A DNA stretch of 64,000 bases from Paenibacillus radicibacter (lineage in GTDB: Bacteria; Bacillota; Bacilli; Paenibacillales; NBRC-103111). How positions within the stretch are numbered: the stretch's first letter is position 1; each line of letters opens with the position of its first letter. Below the pieces are notes generated by a model, which saw only the letters and a list, made by a program, of their open reading frames with translations, was not told the DNA's origin and made no database searches. A program made the translations under genes and the position numbers. Shown here piece after piece: positions 45,871-54,372 of this stretch. Location of the stretch: the NCBI RefSeq assembly GCF_024721995.1, contig NZ_JANQBC010000016.1, positions 44,652-108,651 on the forward strand, given 5' to 3'.

Positions 45871-46031
45871 GTGATTAAAAAGTGGGAGTTACTGCGGATA
45901 AAAGAATCACTTCCAGCCTCCGGTGAAATCGTAAACTTTTGAATTAATTATAAGGTATATTTACTCTTTCAAAATCGGTCGCTACCGCTCTTCCAGTGAC
46001 TCTTTTTTCCTCCGTAACACTTTTAAATCAC
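45871..46031 (+). repeat. Intergenic inverted-repeat element, copy 6 (divergent)
   Basis: Ends GTGATTAAAAAGTG and CACTTTTAAATCAC pair. The stem is ATAAAAGAATCACT with AGTGACTCTTTTTTC (imperfect). The inner part keeps GAAATCGTAAA, TTTCAAAATCGGTCGCTACC and CGCTCTTCCAG in the same places as in the other copies but with many changes. Architecture, size and position between yqeH and aroE are the same, so I take it as an old copy. Confidence 0.75.
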
Positions 46032-46041
46032 GTTATTTTTA

Positions 46042-47154
46042 TTAAATTAAAGACTCACGAACAACAACTTTCACGCCTTTAGGGGCGTGGATGGCGATTT
46101 CAGCGCCGGCTTTGCTGTTGATTTTGATCCAGCCAAGCCCGGAGATCAGGATGTCCATCTCTTTGCCCCGCGGAATGGAGATTTGCTGTTTCACGAAGCT
46201 TGGTAAGTTGTCTACATCGTCTTTGGACGGTGGTGTTAATAGTTCACCCTTGTGTCCTGCATACAAATCATCTGCACGATCTAGCTTCGTACGGTGCAGC
46301 TTCAAACTATTAGCGATATAGAACGTGAATGATTGACGATCCCCTTTGATGAAATCAAAACGAGCAAGTGCGCCAATGAATAGCGTCTGTGCTTCGTTTA
46401 ATTGATAGATCATCGGCTTAATCGTGTTGCTCGGCATCACTTTACCAAGGTCGCGACGCGAGATCAACTCCGTTAGACGGTGCTTGTACACGATACCTGG
46501 TGTATCTACGATGTATTTGCCATCCTCAAGCGGAATTTTAACGAGATCAAGTGTTGTTCCTGGGTATGAGGAAGTCGTAAGTTCCGATTGCAGATCACTG
46601 AAATCAGAGATTAGACGGTTAATTAGAGTAGATTTACCTACGTTCGTTGCCCCGACCACATAAATATCTTGATTGCCACGATGCTCACCAAGTGATTCAA
46701 TCACACGATCAAACCCCATATTGCGCTTCGCGGAACAAAGCACGACATCCACAACACGCAAGCCATTCTGCTTCGCGTGCTTTTGTACCCAGTTCACGAT
46801 TCGGTTATAATTCGTTACTTTTGGCAGTAAGTCAATTTTATTCACAACGAGAATGATCGGGTTATTCCCTACGAAACGCTGCAAACCTGAGATCATGCTT
46901 CCCTCGAAATCAAAAATATCAACGATATTCACAACAAGTGAATTCGTCTTGCCGATACCGCCTAATATTTTCAAAAAGTCATCTTGATCCAGTGCAATTG
47001 AACTTGATTCATTATAATGCTTAATGCGATAACAACGCTGACAAATAACGGGTTCCTTTAATAAGGCTTCTTCTGGAACGAAACCCAGTTTGCTTGGGTC
47101 TTCAAGCTGTAACTTCACGCCGCAACCCGCGCAATACAATACTTCTTCACTCAT
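46042..47154 (-). CDS. yqeH: Ribosome biogenesis GTPase YqeH
   Basis: A 370-residue circularly permuted GTPase. An N-terminal zinc finger (YCAGCGVKL, ICQRCYRI) precedes the G domain in the order G4 VVNKIDLLPK near 107, G1 VGATNVGKST near 169, G2 SYPGTT near 197, G3 VDTPGI near 218. It acts in 30S subunit assembly. It is followed by aroE across a repeat element. Confidence 0.96.
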   Translation of the reverse strand: MSEEVLYCAGCGVKLQLEDPSKLGFVPEEALLKEPVICQRCYRIKHYNESSSIALDQDDFLKILGGIGKTNSLVVNIVDIFDFEGSMISGLQRFVGNNPIILVVNKIDLLPKVTNYNRIVNWVQKHAKQNGLRVVDVVLCSAKRNMGFDRVIESLGEHRGNQDIYVVGATNVGKSTLINRLISDFSDLQSELTTSSYPGTTLDLVKIPLEDGKYIVDTPGIVYKHRLTELISRRDLGKVMPSNTIKPMIYQLNEAQTLFIGALARFDFIKGDRQSFTFYIANSLKLHRTKLDRADDLYAGHKGELLTPPSKDDVDNLPSFVKQQISIPRGKEMDILISGLGWIKINSKAGAEIAIHAPKGVKVVVRESLI

Positions 47155-47193
47155 TTGTGTACATGTCCTCCTGGTCTTGCCTCATGCAAGAAT

Positions 47194-47700
47194 TCATTTC
47201 TTCATAAAACGTAAAGCGATTTTCTCCAAATTGCGATTCACTACCTTGGTGAACACACCTTCATCTTTCGGTGCAATCGGATTCACTAGAATCGTATACA
47301 AACCTAGACGATTACCGCCTAGAACATCTGTCATCATCTGATCACCGATCATGATCGTCTCATCTGCGGTTGTACCAATCATTTTCATTGCCTTATGGAA
47401 AGGAATGCTTGTCGGTTTCTTCGCCTTATGAATAAATGGAATATCAAGCGGCTTCGAAAATATAGATACCCGCTCATGATAATTATTCGAGACGATAATC
47501 ACTTTAAAACCGAGTTCACGGACCTTGTCCAACCACTTCAATAGTTCTGGCGTTGCATGTGGATCTCTCGCTCCAACTAGCGTATTATCCAGATCGGTAA
47601 TAATACCGCGCTTTCCCTGATTCCATAGCTGCTCTAAATCTATTTCATATACGGTCCGGACGGACTGTTTCGGCACGAGCTTTGTAAACAAATGGTTCAC
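47194..47700 (-). CDS. yqeG: YqeG family HAD IIIA-type phosphatase
   Basis: A 168-residue HAD protein: nucleophile motif ITDLDNTLVGA near 36, VIIVSNN near 67, HKAKKPTSIPFHKAM (motif III Lys) near 91 and MIGDQMMTDVLGGNRLG near 117. The physiological substrate is unknown. It heads the yqeG-yqeH-aroE operon. Confidence 0.93.
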   Translation of the reverse strand: MNHLFTKLVPKQSVRTVYEIDLEQLWNQGKRGIITDLDNTLVGARDPHATPELLKWLDKVRELGFKVIIVSNNYHERVSIFSKPLDIPFIHKAKKPTSIPFHKAMKMIGTTADETIMIGDQMMTDVLGGNRLGLYTILVNPIAPKDEGVFTKVVNRNLEKIALRFMKK

Positions 47701-47772
47701 CCCAAAATGTTCCTAATCTATACGAAACTATACCACACTTACTCACTGGGTTCAAAGGATTCCCTAGACAAA

Positions 47773-47805
47773 GAAACCCTCTCGCCCTTTCACGAGTAGG
47801 GTTTC
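47773..47805 (-). terminator. Terminator of the MoxR-DUF58-transglutaminase operon
   Basis: GAAACCCT, mismatch, CTCG pairs with CGAG, AGGGTTTC around CCCTTTCA; TCTTTGTC follows on the minus strand. It lies 16 bases past the transglutaminase stop. Confidence 0.75.
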
Positions 47806-47820
47806 CTTCATCTCCCAATA

Positions 47821-50076
47821 TTATTTCATCGCTGTGCGTAATTTCAAGATTGTTTTGTGTGCAGTGACCCAATCATCCCGAGTGAGCGTCTGACAGCTGT
47901 ACTTTGATTTTTCAAATAAGCCTAGCAGCTTCTCTAGATCGTGTGACAACCACTTACTTTGAACCGACCAGCGAAGTAATGTCTCACGCATTGTTTCGTG
48001 TTCATGTCGTACATAACCTTTGCGACGTGAGTATTTCAGTAGTCGATTCAATTCAAGCTGAATGATCTTGTTGTAATTATTTGCGAATCGCTTCTGTCTG
48101 CTACTCTCGATAAATTGATTCACCATATTACTGCCATAACGCTTGTAAAGATAGAACATAATCACAGCAAACGCTGCAATAACTGCACATGTTGTTACCC
48201 AGAACACCCATTTCGTTGGGGTTGGTAAGCTAGCAGTAGTCTCTGGCTGCTCAACCTCAGGTGCTTCTTGCGTTACAATTGGTTTGGATGGATCGAACAC
48301 TGTAGGGAGCGCAAATCCCGCTGTTGCTTCGAATGGTACCCAACCATGTCCCGGGAAATATATTTCAGCCCATGAATGTGCATCGGCATTACGGATCGTA
48401 TACGTATCTTCACCATCTGGATTGTTTCTAGCTTCCATTGCTGAGCTGCGTCTTTGCTCTTGGATTTGTTCACTTTCAGACACACCAGATGAGAAGCCTT
48501 TCACCCATCTTGCAGGCATCCCGATCGAGCGTGCCATCACAACCATAGATGTTGAGAAATAGTCGCAGTATCCTTCTTGAATTTCAAAAAGGAAAGCATC
48601 TACGAAATCCTTACTCTTCCCTTTTTTCACATCAGGTGTGCTCGTGTACTTATGCTTCTCTGCTAAATAACGTTCAAGCACTTTAACCTTGTCATAAGGA
48701 TTATTAACATTACTAGTCAGTGATACGGCAAGCTCTTTCACACGAGCAGGCAGCGTTTGCGGCAAGCTCAAGTAGGTATTCCATTTCGGTGATGTAAACG
48801 TACTTACATCTACTTTACGAAGTTCTTCCGGATCATAAATCGGTATGCTTGAGATAAGCTGATATTGATTCGGGTAATTATCTTTCGCTATATAATGCAG
48901 CACCTCATCTTGCTTCGTCCAGCCAATCTGTGAGAAATCAATCTTCTTATCTTGACCCTGCTGCTCGGATATCGATAAAATCGAAGCCGGTCCAAACAAG
49001 ACAGGATAATGTTTAGAATTGTCCACAGTTACCTTCCCTGTAATCTCTCTCGTCTTTAGCAAAGATTGATCGACCTTCTCATCTTGTGATAAGGGTTGAC
49101 CATTTGTGATATCTGCACCTTTTTCAAACGATTCTTCTGAAGATTTCTCCCAGCCTGCACCCGTGTATGTACTGCGTGTTTCTCCACGCATATATGCACG
49201 TTGAGGAGATTTAACCGTCATCACAGTTCCATAATCAAATTGGAAACCGCCACCGAGTTTACTATCATCACGGCTGTAGCCAGAAGATGCACTACCAAAG
49301 TTTAATAGTTTGCTAACCCCAGTCTCATCAATAAACTTCTGGACCGATTCCCCATTATATTGTTTCCAAGCTGTATAAGGGTCCTTCAGAACTGGCGCCA
49401 TGGTAGGAGAATACACAATGATAAGCCAGCAGATAACACTTAAACATGCGACAGGAATCAAGAACGGCATGGGTTTCTTAGATAGCTTGGTTACCGTTTC
49501 TGGTGCTTGTTTTTTCAAATTCTGAATGTGATTAATGACAAACAATAAGCTACCCGTTACCATCACACCTGCAACTTCTTGCCACAACGTCAAATTGGAG
49601 AATGAATCACGTGTACAAAGAATAAGAATCGCAAGCACAATCAGGGTAAATAGCCACCGCTTGTTCACCATTAGCACAATAGCAATCACATATATAAACC
49701 AAGCTCCAATTGAGAAGAAGATGTACGGTGTTAATTGATAAGTGTTCTGTTCCCAAAAAGTCATAAATGCTTGGAATGTCGCTTTCTCAAGCGGTACAAA
49801 CTTATATTTGAGATAAACCCCATGGACGATCAGAATTGCAATCATTTGAATTACGATACGCAAACCATACGGAATCCGGGGAATCAAATAGGATAATCCA
49901 ACAATAATTAGTGTTATCTTAACTAAGAGTGCCGTTGTATCTTGCCAAACGTCGGGTTCCTTTACCATCCACTGTACGAACTGTAGGAGGAATAAGCCGA
50001 TTAGTATTGCCATTGCGCGATTTAGAAAATCTTGTACAAATATAAGACGAAGTAGACCTTCACGCTCTTTAACCAT
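47821..50076 (-). CDS. TgpA-like membrane transglutaminase
   Basis: A 751-residue protein with about six N-terminal membrane helices (to ~235), an extracytoplasmic DUF3488/transglutaminase-like region with the triad stretches EGYCDYFSTSMVVMARSIGM near 520 (Cys), ADAHSWAEIYFPGHGW near 580 (His) and FEATAGF, one more helix near 630 (FWVTTCAVIAAFAVIMFYLY) and a cytoplasmic DUF4129-like tail. It overlaps the DUF58 gene by 8 bases. MoxR-DUF58-TgpA sets are widespread; the function is unsettled. Confidence 0.9.
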   Translation of the reverse strand: MVKEREGLLRLIFVQDFLNRAMAILIGLFLLQFVQWMVKEPDVWQDTTALLVKITLIIVGLSYLIPRIPYGLRIVIQMIAILIVHGVYLKYKFVPLEKATFQAFMTFWEQNTYQLTPYIFFSIGAWFIYVIAIVLMVNKRWLFTLIVLAILILCTRDSFSNLTLWQEVAGVMVTGSLLFVINHIQNLKKQAPETVTKLSKKPMPFLIPVACLSVICWLIIVYSPTMAPVLKDPYTAWKQYNGESVQKFIDETGVSKLLNFGSASSGYSRDDSKLGGGFQFDYGTVMTVKSPQRAYMRGETRSTYTGAGWEKSSEESFEKGADITNGQPLSQDEKVDQSLLKTREITGKVTVDNSKHYPVLFGPASILSISEQQGQDKKIDFSQIGWTKQDEVLHYIAKDNYPNQYQLISSIPIYDPEELRKVDVSTFTSPKWNTYLSLPQTLPARVKELAVSLTSNVNNPYDKVKVLERYLAEKHKYTSTPDVKKGKSKDFVDAFLFEIQEGYCDYFSTSMVVMARSIGMPARWVKGFSSGVSESEQIQEQRRSSAMEARNNPDGEDTYTIRNADAHSWAEIYFPGHGWVPFEATAGFALPTVFDPSKPIVTQEAPEVEQPETTASLPTPTKWVFWVTTCAVIAAFAVIMFYLYKRYGSNMVNQFIESSRQKRFANNYNKIIQLELNRLLKYSRRKGYVRHEHETMRETLLRWSVQSKWLSHDLEKLLGLFEKSKYSCQTLTRDDWVTAHKTILKLRTAMK

Positions 50077-51334
50077 GCAATTTCGCCCCCCCTAATGCAT
50101 TCGGAAGTGCTTCTAGATTCGAAATTGCATAGGCGAGGAGTCCGCTTCTACGCAGTTGATTGACCCATTCTTCACTGGAAATTGCTTTCGTTGGAACTGA
50201 CTTAGCATCAATTAGAATGTGACAGGCATACATCCCTTGTGCTTCAAGATGTTTCATTTCAGTCAACAACTCTTGATTCTTACGAGGAGATACGAAGACG
50301 AACAACGTTCCACGTTTCCACTCTTTGGCGTAATGCCCCAGTGTCTGTTCCATGCTCTGCCAACCATCCGATTCTACCTCTACAAGATGTTGTGACATTT
50401 GTTGATAATGATCGCTCTTTACTTTAGATGGATAATATTTACCATTACCACCTGCAGACAATAGTCCGAATGGCAGCTGCTGGTGTGCTCCATATTTTAA
50501 CAAGGAAGCCGTAACGGATACAGCAAGCTCAAATTCTTCTGTACTCGTATATGATTTCTGCCAACGATCAAGCACCACAACTGTAATCGGCAATGACTCA
50601 CGTTCAAATTCTTTGGACTTCCAAGTACCGGTCTTCGCAGTTGCATTCCAATGGATACGAGAGAGTCGATCGCCATACATATACTCTCTGACCCCATTAA
50701 TCTGCGTCGTTTCCCGATGGGCTAGAGTCGAGACCGTATGGTGCTCAATTCCCTTCATTAATTGTTGAAAATGTGTCCAGTAGCCTAATTCCGTCGTTTT
50801 TGGAAAAACGATGAGCGAATAAGGCAGCTCAACTTCGCCCTTGTGCTCGAATATGCCAAATACATCAACCGTCTTAAGCTCTGTTCGATCGAACGAATAC
50901 ACACCGCGACGAAGAGGCGGGGAGCTGAACTTGACTACTCCTCGACGTGCCCAATCGGGAACGAACGTTCCTTCTTGCACAACACCTTCTCCATTACGCC
51001 TGACAAGACTTTCCTTCACACGGACATAGGGAACTGGCCAAAAGCCGGGGATAAACATGATAAGCTCAGACTCCAAGGACTGACCTGCTTCAAGCTGAAT
51101 TTGTCCATGCATGTTATGGAATGTTCTTGTACCACTGGTTTTGCGAATCCCGCTATAGCGACCTAAATACACATACACACAGAAGACCAGTGAGAAGATG
51201 AACAGCATCACCGCAAGCTTTCCACCTTGAAATAACATAAACAAGAGCGTAAATACAAAGAATGCACATAAATACCAGAATGATCTTGAAAGCTTCTTCT
51301 CGCTTAAAGTTCGATTCGCAATTGGTCTCTCCAT
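50069..51334 (-). CDS. DUF58 domain protein
   Basis: A 421-residue protein with two N-terminal membrane helices (about 18-60) and a DUF58 core marked by YMYGDRLSRIHWNATAKTG near 215 followed by a vWA-like region (ITVVVLDRWQ). In such operons it is thought to act with the MoxR ATPase as a chaperone-like module. Only 3 bases separate it from moxR. Confidence 0.9.
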   Translation of the reverse strand: MERPIANRTLSEKKLSRSFWYLCAFFVFTLLFMLFQGGKLAVMLFIFSLVFCVYVYLGRYSGIRKTSGTRTFHNMHGQIQLEAGQSLESELIMFIPGFWPVPYVRVKESLVRRNGEGVVQEGTFVPDWARRGVVKFSSPPLRRGVYSFDRTELKTVDVFGIFEHKGEVELPYSLIVFPKTTELGYWTHFQQLMKGIEHHTVSTLAHRETTQINGVREYMYGDRLSRIHWNATAKTGTWKSKEFERESLPITVVVLDRWQKSYTSTEEFELAVSVTASLLKYGAHQQLPFGLLSAGGNGKYYPSKVKSDHYQQMSQHLVEVESDGWQSMEQTLGHYAKEWKRGTLFVFVSPRKNQELLTEMKHLEAQGMYACHILIDAKSVPTKAISSEEWVNQLRRSGLLAYAISNLEALPNALGGAKLHG

Positions 51335-51337
51335 CGA

Positions 51338-52297
51338 CTATTTCTCCAATCGTACAGGTACCCTCACCTGCTCTAGGATAGACTGTATGACTGAATTCAC
51401 GTTAGCTCCTTCCATTCTAGCTCCACTATGAATTAAGATTCGATGGCTGAGAACATAAGTCGCCAAATATTTAACGTCATCAGGTAGTACAAAGCTTCTG
51501 CCATTAACTAGCGCATAAGCTTTCGCCGCATTCACCAGAGCTAATGTAGCACGTGGTGAAGCACCTAAATATACAGCAGCATGCTCTCTTGTTGCACGAG
51601 TAATGTCTACGATATAAGTAGCAACGGAATTGTCGAGATGAACCAATCGCACTTGTTCTTGCATCTGCTGAACTTGCTGAATATCCGCGACAGATTCTAA
51701 GCGATCTAATGGGTGAGATTGTTCTTGTGATACGATCATCTGATGCTCGGTTGCTTGATCTGGATAACCAATTGAAAGCTTAAACATAAAGCGGTCTAAC
51801 TGTGCCTCTGGCAAGGAATATGTACCTTCAAAGTCAATTGGATTTTGCGTTGCAAGCATCATGAACGGATCAGGTAGTGCATGCCCTTCTCCATCCATCG
51901 TTACGACTCTCTCTTCCATCGCTTCTAGTAAAGCCGATTGCGTCTTCGTCGTCGCTCTATTAATTTCATCTACTAATAATAAGTTTGTAAAAAGAGGGCC
52001 TGGTCGAAATACGAACTGTTCTTCTTTCGGATGATAGATCGATACCCCCGTTACATCGGTTGGCAGAAGATCGGGGTTACATTGGATTCTACGAAATTGC
52101 CCATCTATCGATTTTGCAAGCGCTTTTACAAATACCGTCTTTCCAGTACCGGGAACATCTTCAATGAGGACATGGCCCTTGGCTAACAAGGCAGTTAATA
52201 GTAAGTTAATCTCCGCTGGCTTCCCATGAATACATTCTTCTAAATTGCTTTTGATAGCTTTAAGAATAGTAGGGATTGTTTCTGAAAATAATGCCAT
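51338..52297 (-). CDS. MoxR family AAA ATPase
   Basis: A 319-residue AAA+ ATPase: Walker A EDVPGTGKT near 47, Walker B LLLVDEINRA near 110, sensor ATQNPIDFEGTY near 150 and the arginine-bearing EAQLDRFMFKL near 166. The C-terminal lid has VYLGASPRATLALVNAAKAYA. First gene of a three-gene operon with DUF58 and TgpA. RBS AAGGAGG is 10 bases before the ATG. Confidence 0.93.
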   Translation of the reverse strand: MALFSETIPTILKAIKSNLEECIHGKPAEINLLLTALLAKGHVLIEDVPGTGKTVFVKALAKSIDGQFRRIQCNPDLLPTDVTGVSIYHPKEEQFVFRPGPLFTNLLLVDEINRATTKTQSALLEAMEERVVTMDGEGHALPDPFMMLATQNPIDFEGTYSLPEAQLDRFMFKLSIGYPDQATEHQMIVSQEQSHPLDRLESVADIQQVQQMQEQVRLVHLDNSVATYIVDITRATREHAAVYLGASPRATLALVNAAKAYALVNGRSFVLPDDVKYLATYVLSHRILIHSGARMEGANVNSVIQSILEQVRVPVRLEK

Positions 52298-52347
52298 GTA
52301 GGTGAGTCCTCCTTGGAATGTGTAAATTTAAGATGGGTCTTAATTCT

Positions 52348-52377
52348 ATATTACTAAATGTTAGAATACTCTTACAA
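52348..52377 (-). promoter_or_regulatory. Candidate sigma-A promoter of the moxR operon
   Basis: TTGTAA (52377-52372), 18 bases, TAATAT (52353-52348) on the minus strand, about 50 bases before the ATG. Confidence 0.5.
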
Positions 52378-52437
52378 TTAAAAGTTATGTAATAGACTTG
52401 TCTTTTTGGGAGAAATTTAAATAAATGGGGATAAAAA

Positions 52438-52474
52438 AACCTCTGTTCCTACGCACAAGGCGTGAACAGAGGTT
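52438..52474 (-). terminator. Terminator downstream of spoVAE
   Basis: Perfect 11-bp stem AACCTCTGTTC/GAACAGAGGTT followed by TTTTTTTATCC on the minus strand. Confidence 0.88.
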
Positions 52475-52496
52475 CCACTTAACGATTAATGTTGTT

Positions 52497-52850
52497 TTAG
52501 CCCTTCGGTCTTACAAACAAAGACGCGAGGAACGAGAATATAATCGCCGAGGAAATACCCGCACTCGTAATCGTGAATATCCCCATTAGAACGCCGATCC
52601 ATCCATGATGCTCAATTGCGGTAAGTGCCCCGTGTACCAATGCGTTACCAAAGCTTGTGATCGGAACTGTTGCACCTGCTCCAGCGAATTGAATGAGCGG
52701 ATCATACAGACCTACTCCATCGAGAATCGCACCTGCAACAACAAGGGTACTCATCGTGTGTGCAGGCGTCAGCTTGCAGATATCCATTAACAACTGCCCG
52801 ATCACACAGATCCCGCCGCCAACTAGAAAAGCCCAGACAAATGGCATCAT
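52497..52850 (-). CDS. spoVAE: Stage V sporulation protein AE (SpoVAEB type)
   Basis: A 117-residue membrane protein with FVWAFLVGGGICVIGQLLMD near 5 and AGAGATVPITSFGNALVHGAL near 57, the SpoVAC/AE family pattern. It is part of the channel that moves Ca-dipicolinate into the forespore and out at germination. RBS GGAGG precedes two adjacent ATGs. It follows spoVAD after 2 bases. Confidence 0.93.
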   Translation of the reverse strand: MMPFVWAFLVGGGICVIGQLLMDICKLTPAHTMSTLVVAGAILDGVGLYDPLIQFAGAGATVPITSFGNALVHGALTAIEHHGWIGVLMGIFTITSAGISSAIIFSFLASLFVRPKG

Positions 52851-52852
52851 CG

Positions 52853-53866
52853 TCAGTTTCCTCCATTCTCAATCGCTACGGCATGTGCGATACAAGGAAT
52901 ACTCTCATCTTGTTGGAACGTTAGCGGAGACAGCAACGCACCTGTTGCTACAACCAATATCCGTTTAAGTTCACCTGCATTTAGCCTCTTGAGCAGTGTC
53001 CCATAAGTAACAACAGCTGAACATGCGGCACCTGATCCACCTGCTTGTACTGCTTGCTTCTCGCGATCATAGATCATAAGACCGCAATCACCGAATTTCG
53101 TATGGTTAATTGGAAAATTGCGTTCTTTAAACAACGCCTTCGCAATGTCATGCCCAACTGCTGCCAAGTCACCTGTTACGATCAAATCATAATAGCTTGG
53201 ATCGCGATTCAAATCTTTAAAATGGGTTTCGATCGTATCCACTGCCGCAGGAGCCATCGCTGCGCCCATGTTGAATGGGTCTGTAATCCCCATATCCACA
53301 ACTTTACCAATTGTAGCAGACGTCACACACGGACCTTTGCCAAATCGAGCGAGCACACATGCTCCCGCTCCTGTAACGGTATACTGCGCTGTCGGGGGCT
53401 TCTGCGAACCGTATTCCGTTGGATATCGGAATTGCTTCTCAACAGAGCTGTTATGTGAACCAGTCCCGCAGAGGACATGTTGTGCACCACCTGAGGCAAC
53501 AATCATCGAGCCAAGCGCAAGACCTTCCATCGACGTCGAGCATGCACCGAAAATCCCGATATACGGAATCGCAAGTGTTCGGGCTGAGAAAGATGCTGAA
53601 ATAATCTGGTTCATCAAATCTCCACCTATGTAGAAATCCATGTCGCTTGTTTTTAAATTTGCCTTCTGCACCGCAATTTGCGCCGCTTGCTCCAACAACT
53701 TCTTCTCTGCCTTCTCCCACGTGCTCTCTTGAATCGTTGAGTCATCATGGACAATGTCAAAATCGTTCTGCAGCGGGCCTTGCCCTTCATCTGGCCCTAC
53801 AACAGCGCTGCTTGAGATAATGATTGGCGGAATATCAAACAGCCAAGTTTGTTTGCCTTTTAGCAT
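52853..53866 (-). CDS. spoVAD: Stage V sporulation protein AD
   Basis: A 337-residue thiolase-fold protein: DFYIGGDLMNQI near 79, FGACSTSMEGLALG near 106 and KFGDCGLMIYDREKQAV near 258. SpoVAD binds dipicolinic acid on the inner forespore membrane. It is one base after spoVAC's stop, with RBS GGAGG, so tightly coupled. Confidence 0.95.
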   Translation of the reverse strand: MLKGKQTWLFDIPPIIISSSAVVGPDEGQGPLQNDFDIVHDDSTIQESTWEKAEKKLLEQAAQIAVQKANLKTSDMDFYIGGDLMNQIISASFSARTLAIPYIGIFGACSTSMEGLALGSMIVASGGAQHVLCGTGSHNSSVEKQFRYPTEYGSQKPPTAQYTVTGAGACVLARFGKGPCVTSATIGKVVDMGITDPFNMGAAMAPAAVDTIETHFKDLNRDPSYYDLIVTGDLAAVGHDIAKALFKERNFPINHTKFGDCGLMIYDREKQAVQAGGSGAACSAVVTYGTLLKRLNAGELKRILVVATGALLSPLTFQQDESIPCIAHAVAIENGGN

Positions 53867-53867
53867 A

Positions 53868-54341
53868 TCAATGTCCTCCAGGTGTTCCGAATATTAATTG
53901 GCAGATCCCAACGAAGAAAGCAGCAACCGTACCAAACACGATTACAGAACCTGCGAGCTTAAACATGTTACCTCCAACACCCAGCACCAATCCTTCACTA
54001 CGATGCTCAAGGGCCGCAGAACACATCGAATTGGCGAATCCGGTAACAGGAACCGCTGTACCTGCCCCTGCCCACTGAGCCATTTTATCGTATACGCCTA
54101 AAGAGGTCAGAATCACGGAGATCAACACAAGCGTTGCAACAGTTGGATTGCCAGCTGTTTCTTTTGTAAAATCAAACACTTTCATATACATCATCGTCAA
54201 AGCTTGTCCAATAACACAAATAAATCCCCCCACTAGAAAAGCAAGAATCACGTTACGGAAAACCGGACGCTTCGGCTCAATATTTTTCGCCAGCTTCTGA
54301 TATTTCTTTTGTTCAGGGGTTGGTTTCTTCTTATCACTCAT
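53868..54341 (-). CDS. spoVAC: Stage V sporulation protein AC
   Basis: A 157-residue membrane protein with a charged N-terminus (to ~30) and about four helices; VGGFICVIGQALTMMYMKVF near 37 and AGAGTAVPVTGFANSMCSAAL near 91 mirror SpoVAE. SpoVAC behaves as a mechanosensitive channel for dipicolinate release. It lies 31 bases after the DUF421 gene. Confidence 0.94.
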   Translation of the reverse strand: MSDKKKPTPEQKKYQKLAKNIEPKRPVFRNVILAFLVGGFICVIGQALTMMYMKVFDFTKETAGNPTVATLVLISVILTSLGVYDKMAQWAGAGTAVPVTGFANSMCSAALEHRSEGLVLGVGGNMFKLAGSVIVFGTVAAFFVGICQLIFGTPGGH

Positions 54342-54372
54342 TTGGGTTGATCCTCCAGTTCTTTAATTGGAA

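Noticed and set aside
3143..46031. The inverted-repeat elements as insertion sequences or CRISPR repeats
   Set aside because: They hold no transposase frame, are too short, are not clustered with regular spacers and have nested stems rather than simple terminal repeats.
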